Assembly (NCBI RefSeq): GCF_042648365.1
Contig: NZ_JBHRXI010000049.1
Coordinates: 62,001 to 126,000, forward strand
Length of the DNA stretch: 64,000 bases
Reading direction: 5' to 3'
DNA from: Lutimaribacter_A marinistellae
GTDB lineage: Bacteria > Pseudomonadota > Alphaproteobacteria > Rhodobacterales > Rhodobacteraceae
This document shows positions 26,535-34,869 of the stretch, piece by piece. Positions within the stretch are counted from its first letter, which is position 1; every line of letters begins with the position of its first letter. The notes beneath the pieces are model-generated. The model was not told the DNA's origin. It saw nothing but the letters and a program-made list of their open reading frames with translations, and ran no database searches. The position numbers were made by a program, and so were the translations under genes.

Positions 26535-28658
26535 ATGACAGACACAAAGGAACCGAGCCAGTTGAGCGAGGCTGAAGCGCGGTCCGAACTGGCGCGGTTG
26601 GCCGATCTCCTGGCCCGCGCGAACAAAGCTTATCACACCGAAGACGCGCCCGAGATCAGCGATGCGGAATACGACGCGCTGAAGCGTCGAAACGCAGAAA
26701 TCGAAACCGCGTTCCCCGCTCTGAAACGCGAGGACAGCCCTTCCGAGCAAGTTGGCGCACGCCCGGCAGAGGGTTTTGCCAAGGTGACCCATGCCGTTCG
26801 TATGCTGTCGCTTGGCAATGCATTCGACGACGATGAAGTGCGCGATTTCGACCGTTCGGTTCGCAAGTATCTGGGCCTCGATCTGGACAGTCGATTGAAT
26901 TACACGGCCGAGCCCAAAATCGACGGTCTGTCATTGTCGCTGCGCTATGAGAACGGGAACCTTGTTCAGGCTGCAACCCGTGGCGATGGCGAGGTGGGCG
27001 AGAATGTGACCGCCAACGCTCGTACCATCGATGATATCCCGGAGCGGTTGGCGGATGCACCGGATGTCCTTGAGGTACGTGGCGAAGTCTATATGTCGCA
27101 TGAGGACTTCGCGGACTTGAATGAGCGGCAGGCAGATGCGGGCGGTAAGAGGTTTGCCAACCCGCGCAACGCCGCGGCCGGGTCGCTGAGACAACTCGAC
27201 CCGAGTGTCACGCGCGATCGACCCTTGCGATTTTTTGCCTATGCATGGGGTGAGGCCTCTGCTGCACTGGCGGAAACGCAAATCTTGGCCATCGAGAGAC
27301 TTCGTTCGCTTGGCTTTGCAACCAACCCTTTGACGCGGCTTTGCGACGGACCCGACGAGATGGTCGCGCATTACCGCGAGATTGAGGCACAACGAGCCAC
27401 CCTCGGCTATGATATCGACGGCGTGGTTTACAAGGTGAACGATCTGGCGCTGCAAGGTCGCCTGGGGTTTCGGTCGACCACGCCGCGATGGGCGATTGCG
27501 CACAAGTTTCCGGCCGAACTGGCCTGGACGCGTCTTGAGGCTATCGACATTCAGGTCGGACGTACGGGTGCGCTCAGCCCCGTGGCGCGCCTTGCCCCGG
27601 TCACGGTCGGAGGGGTGGTGGTGTCAAATGCGACACTTCACAACGAGGATTACATTGCGGGACGCGATGCAAAAGGCGGCCAGATCCGCGATGGCAAGGA
27701 CATCCGCATCGGCGACTGGGTGCAGGTGTATCGTGCCGGGGATGTGATTCCCAAGATTGCCGATGTGGACCTTTCTAAACGCCCGAAAGATGCGACGCCT
27801 TTCGAATTCCCGACCATCTGTCCCGAATGTAGTAGCGAAGCGATCCGGGAGGAAGGCGACGCTGTCCGCCGTTGCACCGGGGGGCTGATCTGCCCCGCGC
27901 AGGCGGTGGAGAAGCTGAAGCATTTCGTATCTCGCGCAGCTTTTGATATCGAGGGCTTGGGGGCGAAACAGGTCGAGCAATTCTACCGCGATGGCTGGAT
28001 CAGCGAACCTGCTGAGATCTTTACCCTTCGTGAGCGGTTCGGCAGCGGACTTCAACAACTCAAGAACCGCGAAGGTTGGGGCGAGAAATCTGCCGAAAAC
28101 CTCTTCGCGGCCATTGATGCCAGCCGAAACGTGGATTTCAATCGGCTTCTCTTTGGCCTTGGGATCCGCCACCTCGGCGAGGTGGCTGCCAAGGATCTGG
28201 CCCGACATTTCAGTGATTGGGCCGCTCTGGCTGATGCGGCCGACCGAGCCGCCAAGGAAGGTGAAAGCGGAACCGCCTGGGCCGAATTCACCGGGATTGA
28301 CGGTGTGGGTGATACGCTGACCCGAGCGCTGGTCACCAGTCTTGCCCAGCCCGAAGAGCGGGCGTCGATCGAGCGCCTTGTCGCCCATCTCGATATTCAA
28401 CCCTTGGCGGCGCAAGCAAGCGACAGCCCGGTGGCTGGAAAAACGGTGGTGTTCACCGGGACATTGGAAAAAATGACCCGTGCCGAGGCCAAGGCCCGCG
28501 CCGAAGCGCTGGGGGCCAAGGTGTCGGGGTCTGTGAGCGCCAAGACCGACCTGCTTGTCGCCGGCCCCGGTGCCGGATCAAAAGCCAAGAAAGCAGCGGA
28601 ACTTGGAATTGAAACCGTTGACGAGGATGGGTGGCTCGCCCTTATCGGCGACGGATGA
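26535..28658 (+). CDS. ligA: NAD-dependent DNA ligase
   Basis: A 707-residue ligase sealing nicks in replication and repair. The adenylated lysine is 128 in EPKIDGLSL; the OB fold follows, then a Cys4 zinc finger (CPEC in TICPECSSEA and CTGGLICPAQ), helix-hairpin-helix repeats (about 490-600) and a C-terminal BRCT domain (about 630-705, GKTVVFTGTLEKMTRAEAK). Full length. Its stop overlaps the recG ATG by four bases. Confidence 0.97.
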   Translation: MTDTKEPSQLSEAEARSELARLADLLARANKAYHTEDAPEISDAEYDALKRRNAEIETAFPALKREDSPSEQVGARPAEGFAKVTHAVRMLSLGNAFDDDEVRDFDRSVRKYLGLDLDSRLNYTAEPKIDGLSLSLRYENGNLVQAATRGDGEVGENVTANARTIDDIPERLADAPDVLEVRGEVYMSHEDFADLNERQADAGGKRFANPRNAAAGSLRQLDPSVTRDRPLRFFAYAWGEASAALAETQILAIERLRSLGFATNPLTRLCDGPDEMVAHYREIEAQRATLGYDIDGVVYKVNDLALQGRLGFRSTTPRWAIAHKFPAELAWTRLEAIDIQVGRTGALSPVARLAPVTVGGVVVSNATLHNEDYIAGRDAKGGQIRDGKDIRIGDWVQVYRAGDVIPKIADVDLSKRPKDATPFEFPTICPECSSEAIREEGDAVRRCTGGLICPAQAVEKLKHFVSRAAFDIEGLGAKQVEQFYRDGWISEPAEIFTLRERFGSGLQQLKNREGWGEKSAENLFAAIDASRNVDFNRLLFGLGIRHLGEVAAKDLARHFSDWAALADAADRAAKEGESGTAWAEFTGIDGVGDTLTRALVTSLAQPEERASIERLVAHLDIQPLAAQASDSPVAGKTVVFTGTLEKMTRAEAKARAEALGAKVSGSVSAKTDLLVAGPGAGSKAKKAAELGIETVDEDGWLALIGDG

Positions 28659-30745
28659 GTGGGCGACCGGAAATCCTCTACCCTCTGTTTGCCGACCTGG
28701 AAACGCTGGAGGGCGTGGGGCCCAAAACCGCGAAATTATTGGGACAAATCGAGATAGAGAGTCCGCGCGACGTTCTCTTTGCCCTCCCATACGCCGTGAT
28801 CGACAGGCGGCGGCGCGAGACGATCGACGGGCTGGACCTGCCATCCACGGCCACGGTCGAGGTCACCGTGGGTGCGCACCGTCCACCACGGAGTCGTGGT
28901 GGCGCCTACCGTATCCATGTCGAAGATGCGCGGACAGACTTTCAACTCGTCTTCTTTCACGCCCGCGGCGAGTACCTGAGGCGGGTATTGCCCCAAGGGG
29001 CACGCCGTCTCGTGTCTGGCCGCCTCGAGCTTTTCGATGGCATGGCGCAGATGGTCCATCCCGACCATATCGCGCCGGTCGAAGACGCAGGTGAAATTCC
29101 CGAGTTCGAACCGGTCTACCACCTGACACACGGGGTGACCCAAAAGACTGCCTTCAAGGCGGCAAACAGCGCGCTTGCACGCGCGCCGGACCTGCCGGAA
29201 TGGGCTGATCCTGCGCAGGTCAAACGGGAGAACTGGCCGTCCTGGAGAGATGCCATTCGTGCCTGCCACACGCCACGCGGTTTGGACGACATCCTGCCAA
29301 CTGCACCGGCTCGGGCACGGCTGGCCTATGACGAGTTGCTGGCGCATCAACTGACGCTGGCACTGGCGCGACGACGTGAGCGCAAGTCACGCGGCATCTC
29401 GAGCCGGGCAACGGGGCGGTTGCAGGCGAAAGTGCTGAAAACCCTTCCTTACAGGCCGACAGGGGCGCAAACACGCGCCATCGAAGAAATCGCCGCGGAT
29501 ATGGCTGCCGACACCCGGATGAACCGCTTGCTCCAAGGGGATGTGGGCGCGGGAAAGACCCTCGTCGCATTCATGGCCCTTCTCGTCGCCGTTGAAGCGG
29601 GCGGGCAGGGGGTGATGATGGCCCCTACCGAGATCCTCGCGCGACAGCATCTCGAAGGGTTGCGCCCGCTCGCCGAGGAGGCTGGCGTGGTCCTCGAACT
29701 GTTGACCGGGCGCGACAAGGGGCCGGAACGGCGCGCAAAGCTCGCTGCGCTGGAACGCGGCGATATCCAGATCCTCGTGGGGACCCACGCTGTTTTCCAA
29801 TCTGACGTGAAGTTTCACGGTCTGCGCCTTGCGATCGTCGACGAGCAGCACCGTTTCGGCGTACGACAGCGAATGGAACTGGCAGAAAAAGGCAAGGGCG
29901 CGGATGTTCTGGTTATGACTGCGACGCCGATCCCGCGCAGCCTTGCATTATCGCAATATGGCGACATGGATGTTTCCGTTCTTGATGAGAAACCTCCCGG
30001 ACGCAAACCGGTGAAAACCGCCATCGTCAGCACGCAGCGCATGGACGACGTGGTTGGTCATCTTCGGCGGGCAATCGGTGAGGGCCGACAGTGTTATTGG
30101 GTCTGTCCGCTGGTGGATGAATCCGAGGTCAGCGATCTGACCTCAGCCGAAGAGCGGTTCAAGCGGCTGCGCGCTACATTGGGCGATGGGATTGTCGGTC
30201 TGGTCCACGGTCAGATGCCGCCGGCCGAAAAAGACGCGGCCATGGCAGCGTTCCAGTCTGGCCAGACAAAGGTCCTGGTGGCGACCACGGTCATCGAAGT
30301 CGGCGTCAATGTCCCGAATGCCTCGATCATGGTCATTGAACGCGCCGAGATATTCGGCCTTGCGCAGTTGCACCAGTTGCGTGGCCGAGTAGGGCGTGGG
30401 GCGGCCGAAAGCACCTGCCTTCTGATGTATCAGGCCCCGCTCAGCGAAGGGGGGCGTAAACGGCTTGAGGTGCTCCGACAGACCGAAGACGGGTTCCGCA
30501 TCGCCGAAACCGACCTTGAAATGCGCGGGGCGGGTGACCTGATCGGCACGGCGCAATCGGGCTTGCCACGGTTCCGGATCGCCGATCTTGAACGGCAGGC
30601 CGGTCTGATGGCCATCGCCCAATCCGATGCGAGAGCCTTGTTGGCCGCGGATCCTGAATTGGATGGGCCCAGAGGCAAGGCTGCGCGCATCCTCCTGTGG
30701 TTGATGCAACAGGACAGAGCGATCCGATTGATATCTGTCGGGTGA
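28655..30745 (+). CDS. recG: ATP-dependent DNA helicase RecG
   Basis: A 696-residue helicase that rescues stalled forks and branch-migrates Holliday junctions. The wedge domain is at about residues 55-170; Walker A is GDVGAGKTLVA (about 300), the DExH-box motif is VDEQHRFGVRQR, and motif III MTATPIPRSLAL follows. The C-terminal TRG region includes QLRGRVGRGAAESTCLLMY. ATG at 28655 overlaps ligA (ATGA). Candidate LexA sites begin five bases after the stop. Confidence 0.96.
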   Translation: MSGRPEILYPLFADLETLEGVGPKTAKLLGQIEIESPRDVLFALPYAVIDRRRRETIDGLDLPSTATVEVTVGAHRPPRSRGGAYRIHVEDARTDFQLVFFHARGEYLRRVLPQGARRLVSGRLELFDGMAQMVHPDHIAPVEDAGEIPEFEPVYHLTHGVTQKTAFKAANSALARAPDLPEWADPAQVKRENWPSWRDAIRACHTPRGLDDILPTAPARARLAYDELLAHQLTLALARRRERKSRGISSRATGRLQAKVLKTLPYRPTGAQTRAIEEIAADMAADTRMNRLLQGDVGAGKTLVAFMALLVAVEAGGQGVMMAPTEILARQHLEGLRPLAEEAGVVLELLTGRDKGPERRAKLAALERGDIQILVGTHAVFQSDVKFHGLRLAIVDEQHRFGVRQRMELAEKGKGADVLVMTATPIPRSLALSQYGDMDVSVLDEKPPGRKPVKTAIVSTQRMDDVVGHLRRAIGEGRQCYWVCPLVDESEVSDLTSAEERFKRLRATLGDGIVGLVHGQMPPAEKDAAMAAFQSGQTKVLVATTVIEVGVNVPNASIMVIERAEIFGLAQLHQLRGRVGRGAAESTCLLMYQAPLSEGGRKRLEVLRQTEDGFRIAETDLEMRGAGDLIGTAQSGLPRFRIADLERQAGLMAIAQSDARALLAADPELDGPRGKAARILLWLMQQDRAIRLISVG

Positions 30746-30749
30746 ATGT

Positions 30750-30784
30750 GTTCTCGGATGTTCGCGAATGTTCTCATAAAGTTC
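30750..30784 (+). promoter_or_regulatory. Four phased GTTC repeats; candidate LexA (SOS) box
   Basis: GTTC occurs at 30750, 30760, 30770 and 30781, i.e. spaced 10, 10 and 11 bases. The last two form GTTC-N7-GTTC, the LexA operator known from many alphaproteobacteria. A possible -35 box TTGACC starts right after the last repeat (30785), so bound LexA would block RNA polymerase; the matching -10 (about 30808) is weak. The downstream gene is the 39-aa ORF. Confidence 0.6.
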
Positions 30785-30858
30785 TTGACCGAGTCGGTGA
30801 AAGATGAGAACAAAGGGTCAACAAAGAGTTAAGACCTGACTTTGCCGGGAGAGAGACC

Positions 30859-30978
30859 ATGCTTACCCAGATCAAGACGACACTTCTTCGTTCGCGTGCA
30901 ACGCTGTTTCACGACATGGTCGGCGCGGCATCTCTCGTAGTGATCCTGATGGTCGCGCTGCACTTGCCCGGTTTCTGA
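30859..30978 (+). CDS. Small single-pass membrane protein, 39 aa, candidate SOS gene
   Basis: ATG at 30859, preceded by GGGAGAGA, opens a 39-residue frame ending in TGA at 30976-30978. Residues about 1-17 are basic and polar; residues about 20-37 form one hydrophobic helix (MVGAASLVVILMVALHLPGF). The position behind LexA-like GTTC repeats recalls SidA of Caulobacter, a 29-residue SOS-induced membrane inhibitor of cell division. No sequence homology to SidA can be claimed from length and topology alone. A terminator follows at 31124-31161. Confidence 0.6.
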   Translation: MLTQIKTTLLRSRATLFHDMVGAASLVVILMVALHLPGF

Positions 30979-31123
30979 TTTCTGCCTGCGTTTACCGTGC
31001 CGGGCCGCCCGCGCATCCCATCCTATCCGATGCCAAGGGTGACCTGCCTGTCCCAAGACCCCTGAGACGCCATGCCTCGGCCTCTCCTGTCGGCCCGGAC
31101 CCCACATGGAAACGCTATTCTTG

Positions 31124-31161
31124 CCGCCGCTCTTCCCTATCCGGAAGTGCGGCGGTTTTTT
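31124..31161 (+). terminator. Intrinsic terminator
   Basis: CCGCCGC (31124-31130) pairs with GCGGCGG (31149-31155) and, past a T-T mismatch, CTTCC with GGAAG; six Ts follow at 31156-31161. It is orientated for plus-strand transcripts, presumably from the 39-aa ORF, and lies between that ORF and the convergent iscU-like gene. Confidence 0.8.
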
Positions 31162-31170
31162 CGTGCAGTA

Positions 31171-31623
31171 TCAGGCGCAGGCGGCCTTCTCGGCCTGTTC
31201 CATCGCCTCGGCGGTCGCTTCCAGCGCCAGAAGGATCGAGGCATGGCGGTTCTTGTATTCACGCGCAGGCATAAGTACTTCGAGACCGTCGAACGGTGCA
31301 GAGGGCGCTTCACCGCCCGACTTCAGCATTGCCTTTAGCTCGTCACGCGCCGTTTCGATCTCGGCACGGGTGCGTCCGATCACGGCCTCACCGACAACTG
31401 CTGCCGAAGCCTGGCCAAGCGCGCATGCTTTGACGTCTTGGGCGAACTCAGCGACCCGGCCATTTTCGAGCTTGAGATCAACAGTCACTGTCGAGCCGCA
31501 CAAGGGCGAACGCTTCTTGACGGTCGCATCTGGTGCGTCGAGTCGGCCCAGATGGGGTATGTCGGCTGCAAGCGCCAGTATGCGCCCGGAGTATAGCTTT
31601 ATCAGGTCGTTTTCGCCGGACAT
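31171..31623 (-). CDS. NifU/IscU-like iron-sulfur cluster scaffold
   Basis: A 150-residue protein of the SufU/IscU N-terminal type. KRSPLCGSTVTVDLKL (about residues 37-52) and VKACALGQASAAVVGEA (about 67-83) carry two of the cluster-binding cysteines; the third usual cysteine position falls near the C-terminus in EKAACA. The order differs from E. coli IscU, so scaffold activity is likely but not certain. ATG at 31623 is chosen over the 31716 extension because homology begins at MSGEN. It is divergent from hisI with 67 bases between. Confidence 0.8.
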   Translation of the reverse strand: MSGENDLIKLYSGRILALAADIPHLGRLDAPDATVKKRSPLCGSTVTVDLKLENGRVAEFAQDVKACALGQASAAVVGEAVIGRTRAEIETARDELKAMLKSGGEAPSAPFDGLEVLMPAREYKNRHASILLALEATAEAMEQAEKAACA

Positions 31624-31690
31624 GGCTTTCCCTCGTCTTTCGTTCTCAATAGATAGTGGCCGATCGCTTCGATGCAAAAGGTTTTCCATC

Positions 31691-32062
31691 ATGTCCAGTC
31701 CGCAGAACTTCACCACTGACAGCCTGAGCTATAATGACGCCGGCCTCATTCCGGCCATCGCACAGGACGCGCAAAGCGGTGAAATACTGATGATGGCCTG
31801 GATGAACGCGGAGTCGGTTCAGAAAACACTGGAGACAGGGCGCGTGACCTACTGGTCCCGTTCCCGCCAGAGTTTCTGGGTCAAGGGCGAGAGCTCGGGC
31901 CATGTTCAGGAGCTGGTTGATTTCCGGGTGGATTGTGATCGCGATTGCTTGCTCGTGGTTGTCAATCAGACCGGGCCAGCCTGCCATACCAATCGGCGCA
32001 GCTGTTTCTACACTGCGGTCAGAGACGGCGAAGAGGTCGAGTTGATGAGCCCGGAATACTAG
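31691..32062 (+). CDS. hisI: Phosphoribosyl-AMP cyclohydrolase
   Basis: A 123-residue, single-domain enzyme for step three of histidine synthesis. WMNAESVQKTLETGRVTYWSRSRQ and FWVKGESSGHVQ precede the zinc-site cysteines in DFRVDCDRDCLLV and NQTGPACHTNRRSCFY. No HisE domain is fused. The true start is ATG 31691; the longer open frame from 31106 is a shadow of the scaffold gene. It overlaps the convergent gluQRS by four bases. Confidence 0.95.
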   Translation: MSSPQNFTTDSLSYNDAGLIPAIAQDAQSGEILMMAWMNAESVQKTLETGRVTYWSRSRQSFWVKGESSGHVQELVDFRVDCDRDCLLVVVNQTGPACHTNRRSCFYTAVRDGEEVELMSPEY

Positions 32063-32919
32063 GTTCGGGCCATGTGCAGCCTGACCATTTTCCGAATGTC
32101 GGCCGGGCTTGCACCGTCGCCACGGTATTTTGAGATGGCGCGGGCATCGTCGCGCTTGGCAAGACGTTTGCCGGCCGCGTCCCTGACCAGGCGGTGATGG
32201 TGATAGATCGGAACCGGGAACCCCAAAAGCGTTTGCAGCAATACATGGATTCGAGTCGCCTCGAACAAGTCTTCGCCGCGCACGACATGGGTTATTCCTT
32301 GATCCGCGTCATCGATCACGACCGAAAGGTGATAGGACCCGGCCATGTTCCGGCGCACGAGAACCACATCGCCAATCGTTTCGATCAGGTCATCCGCCTT
32401 CAGGGCATGAATGCCGGAGTACCTCTGGCCTGTTTCGTTGAATGTCGATAAATCAACGACATCCACAGCTTTCTTGATGTTCAGTCTGATGACGTCGTTT
32501 GGACCTGCGTCAGACATGGGACGATGTCGACAGGTCCCGGGATAAATCCGCCCGTCAGGCCCGAATTGAGGCATACCTTCCTGCGGTGCACCCGCTGCGG
32601 CGTCAATGTCGGCCCGCTTGCAGTTGCACGCATAGGTCAGTCCCATCGCGCTAAGTTTCGATACCACTTTGGCGTAATGTGAGTGACGATCCGATTGGCG
32701 CATGACGGGGTCGGGCCAAGTCACCCCGAGCCAGCGCAGATCCTCGTAAATCTGCCGTTCCCAAGCGTCGCGGGACCTGCTTTGGTCGATATCTTCAATC
32801 CTCAGCAGGAACTCACCTCCTGCCGCTTTGGCCATGTCATAGGCCAGCAAAGCCGAATAGGCATGGCCCAGATGCAGCGGACCCGTCGGTGAAGGTGCGA
32901 AACGTGTTCTGAAGGTCAC
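32059..32919 (-). CDS. gluQ: Glutamyl-queuosine tRNA(Asp) synthetase
   Basis: A 286-residue, truncated class I aminoacyl-tRNA synthetase lacking the anticodon-binding domain. RFAPSPTGPLHLGHAYSALL holds the HLGH-type signature, LLRIEDIDQSR follows, and the KMSKS equivalent is LAKRD near residue 255. It attaches glutamate to queuosine at position 34 of tRNA-Asp. It overlaps the next upstream minus-strand gene by four bases. Confidence 0.9.
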   Translation of the reverse strand: MTFRTRFAPSPTGPLHLGHAYSALLAYDMAKAAGGEFLLRIEDIDQSRSRDAWERQIYEDLRWLGVTWPDPVMRQSDRHSHYAKVVSKLSAMGLTYACNCKRADIDAAAGAPQEGMPQFGPDGRIYPGTCRHRPMSDAGPNDVIRLNIKKAVDVVDLSTFNETGQRYSGIHALKADDLIETIGDVVLVRRNMAGSYHLSVVIDDADQGITHVVRGEDLFEATRIHVLLQTLLGFPVPIYHHHRLVRDAAGKRLAKRDDARAISKYRGDGASPADIRKMVRLHMART

Positions 32920-33530
32920 GTCTTTTCAACGACGTATACATTTGCCTTCAAGTTGTGGCCGGGCAGGTGAGGGCCATATTCTTTACTCAGCAAGCGCGCT
33001 GCACCGATGTCCAGCCATTCGCACAACCGCCCCTCGTAGCTTGCATCGGCCAGAGCATGGTCATTGAAGGAAAACGCAAGCTTGCCGCCGCGAGGCAGGG
33101 CCTTCATCAGCATGTCGAAGGTTTTAGGGGGCGCCGCGCCCACTCCGATAACACCGGTTGCCGTGATCAGCTCATACGCGCCTTCCGCGATCGGAGTCTC
33201 GTCATCGAGGTCCAGTAGCGACAGGTCGCGATAGGCGCCTTTTTCACGCGCGCTTTCGAGCATTCCGGGTGACGGATCCATCCCGTCAATGACCTGAAAG
33301 CCAGCTGCGCGCAGCGCGACACCCGAAAGACCTGTGCCACAGCCGAAATCGAGCACAGGTTTCGTTGGTTCGGACACCCGTTTCCACAGTGCATCAGCAA
33401 CGCGTCCAGGTGTAGCGTAACCGTTCTCCGCGATCTCGGCATCGTAGGTCGACGCCCAATCATCGTACAGATCGCGGGTCTCCTTGGCATTTCGCGCCTT
33501 GTAGACGGCATCAAGAAATTTCTCGGACAT
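32916..33530 (-). CDS. Class I SAM-dependent methyltransferase
   Basis: A 204-residue protein with the Rossmann methyltransferase core: VLDFGCGTGLSGVALRAAG (motif I, about residues 60-78), then IDGMDPSPGMLESAREKG, LITATGVIGVG and GGKLAFSFNDHAL. The N-terminus (KETRDLYDDWASTYDAEI) is like small-molecule methyltransferases of the UbiE/Williams-Beuren type. Substrate unknown. Four-base overlap with gluQ indicates a two-gene operon. Confidence 0.85.
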   Translation of the reverse strand: MSEKFLDAVYKARNAKETRDLYDDWASTYDAEIAENGYATPGRVADALWKRVSEPTKPVLDFGCGTGLSGVALRAAGFQVIDGMDPSPGMLESAREKGAYRDLSLLDLDDETPIAEGAYELITATGVIGVGAAPPKTFDMLMKALPRGGKLAFSFNDHALADASYEGRLCEWLDIGAARLLSKEYGPHLPGHNLKANVYVVEKT

Positions 33531-33601
33531 GTATCAAGGGTCTCGGCTGATCGAAGCGGTGTCAACCGTTTTCCAGTCAGACTGATCCTTGCATGATCCA
33601 G

Positions 33602-34810
33602 TCATAGATAGAAAAACGCGAAATCCTCCTCCGCGATAACCGAGCTTTCCACATCCTTTAGGCGGATGCTGCCATCATGCCAGCGGATCATCGTATCCAA
33701 GCCATCTGCCTCGATGGTAAGCGCGTCGAAGGACAACCCGTCGAAGCGAAAACTGTCTACGCCATCCGTGTAATCCGTGATCGTATCATCGCCCATTACG
33801 AAATTGGGCCGGAAACGGAACAGATCCGATCCGGCGCCGCCAGACAGCAGGTCATCACCCATGCCACCGTCTATCGTGTCGTTGCCAAGACCGCCCTGAA
33901 CCACGTCGTTTCCCCAGCGACCTCGCAAGATATCGTTGCCGTCGACGGCGGTCAGGGTGTCTTGACCGAACCCTCCGATAACAGTGTCGTTTCCACCGCC
34001 AGCGGAATCGACGAACAGGTCATTGCCCTGGTTGGTCCAGATGAAGTCGTCGCCCGCGCCGCCATTCAGCGTGTCGTTTCCATCACCGCCGTACAAGGTG
34101 TCGGAATCGGCCCACCCGGCAAGCGAATCCGCCCCGTCACCGCCATCGATCACGTCATTCCCGTCATGACCGATCAGTACGTCCGCGCCGCTGCCGCCTT
34201 CGATGTGGTCGTCGCCATCCAGCGCTTCGACCGTATCGTTACCGGGGCCGGCAAGCAGGGTATCGTTTCCGATATGCCCGTGCAGCTCATCCGCGCCGCT
34301 ACCGCCGAAGATCGAGTCCGCTCCCGCATCCCCATGGAGCGTGTCGTTGCCATCGCCGCCGAAGATCGTGTCGTTCGCCGCGCCGCCGTAAATCGAGTCG
34401 GCATCTGCCTGGCCCGACAACAGGTCACGTCCGGCATGGCCGTACATTACGTCCCTGCCATTGCCTCCGAACGCGCTGTCATTGCCGATGCCCGCGTATA
34501 GCGAGTCGTTGCCGTCCGCTCCGGACAGGCGATCGTTTCCGGCTTGTCCGCGCAGGATGTCCCATCCATCGCCCCCTCGAAGGTCGTCGCCATCATCGCC
34601 GCCATTCATCGTGTCGGCGGAGCCTCCGCCCAACATCAGATCGCTACCCGACCCGCCGAGAAGAAGATCACGCCCCGGACCGCCGTCGAGCGTATCGTCG
34701 CCATCGAAATCGTCTTCCAGCCGATCATTGCCTCCCAGGCCGATCAGCATATCGTTGCCGGAAAGGCCCAGCAGCGTGTCATCGCCGGGTCCGCCAATCA
34801 AGACTACCAT
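33602..34810 (-). CDS. RTX calcium-binding repeat protein
   Basis: A 402-residue protein in which residues about 5-330 are nearly continuous RTX nonapeptide repeats (GGxGxDxLx type); I count about 35, for example GGDGNDTLH and GGAGSDLFRF. Each pair binds calcium in the beta-roll fold. The last 60 residues are non-repetitive (DTITDYTDGVDSFRFD and on) and would hold the type I secretion signal; no N-terminal signal is present. No enzymatic domain is visible, so a secreted structural or surface protein is likely. No ABC exporter is nearby. Confidence 0.88.
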   Translation of the reverse strand: MVVLIGGPGDDTLLGLSGNDMLIGLGGNDRLEDDFDGDDTLDGGPGRDLLLGGSGSDLMLGGGSADTMNGGDDGDDLRGGDGWDILRGQAGNDRLSGADGNDSLYAGIGNDSAFGGNGRDVMYGHAGRDLLSGQADADSIYGGAANDTIFGGDGNDTLHGDAGADSIFGGSGADELHGHIGNDTLLAGPGNDTVEALDGDDHIEGGSGADVLIGHDGNDVIDGGDGADSLAGWADSDTLYGGDGNDTLNGGAGDDFIWTNQGNDLFVDSAGGGNDTVIGGFGQDTLTAVDGNDILRGRWGNDVVQGGLGNDTIDGGMGDDLLSGGAGSDLFRFRPNFVMGDDTITDYTDGVDSFRFDGLSFDALTIEADGLDTMIRWHDGSIRLKDVESSVIAEEDFAFFYL

Positions 34811-34869
34811 CTCTTCATCCCCCCAAGGACATCATACATGGCGAAGGGAATAGCGGCTATGACGTTAAT

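Noticed and set aside
33677..34501. 274-aa plus-strand ORF with regular repeats
   Set aside because: It is the antisense image of the RTX repeats.
33602..34810. CRISPR-like periodic repeats
   Set aside because: The 27-base periodicity is protein-coding (RTX nonapeptides) with variable sequence; no identical repeats or unique spacers.
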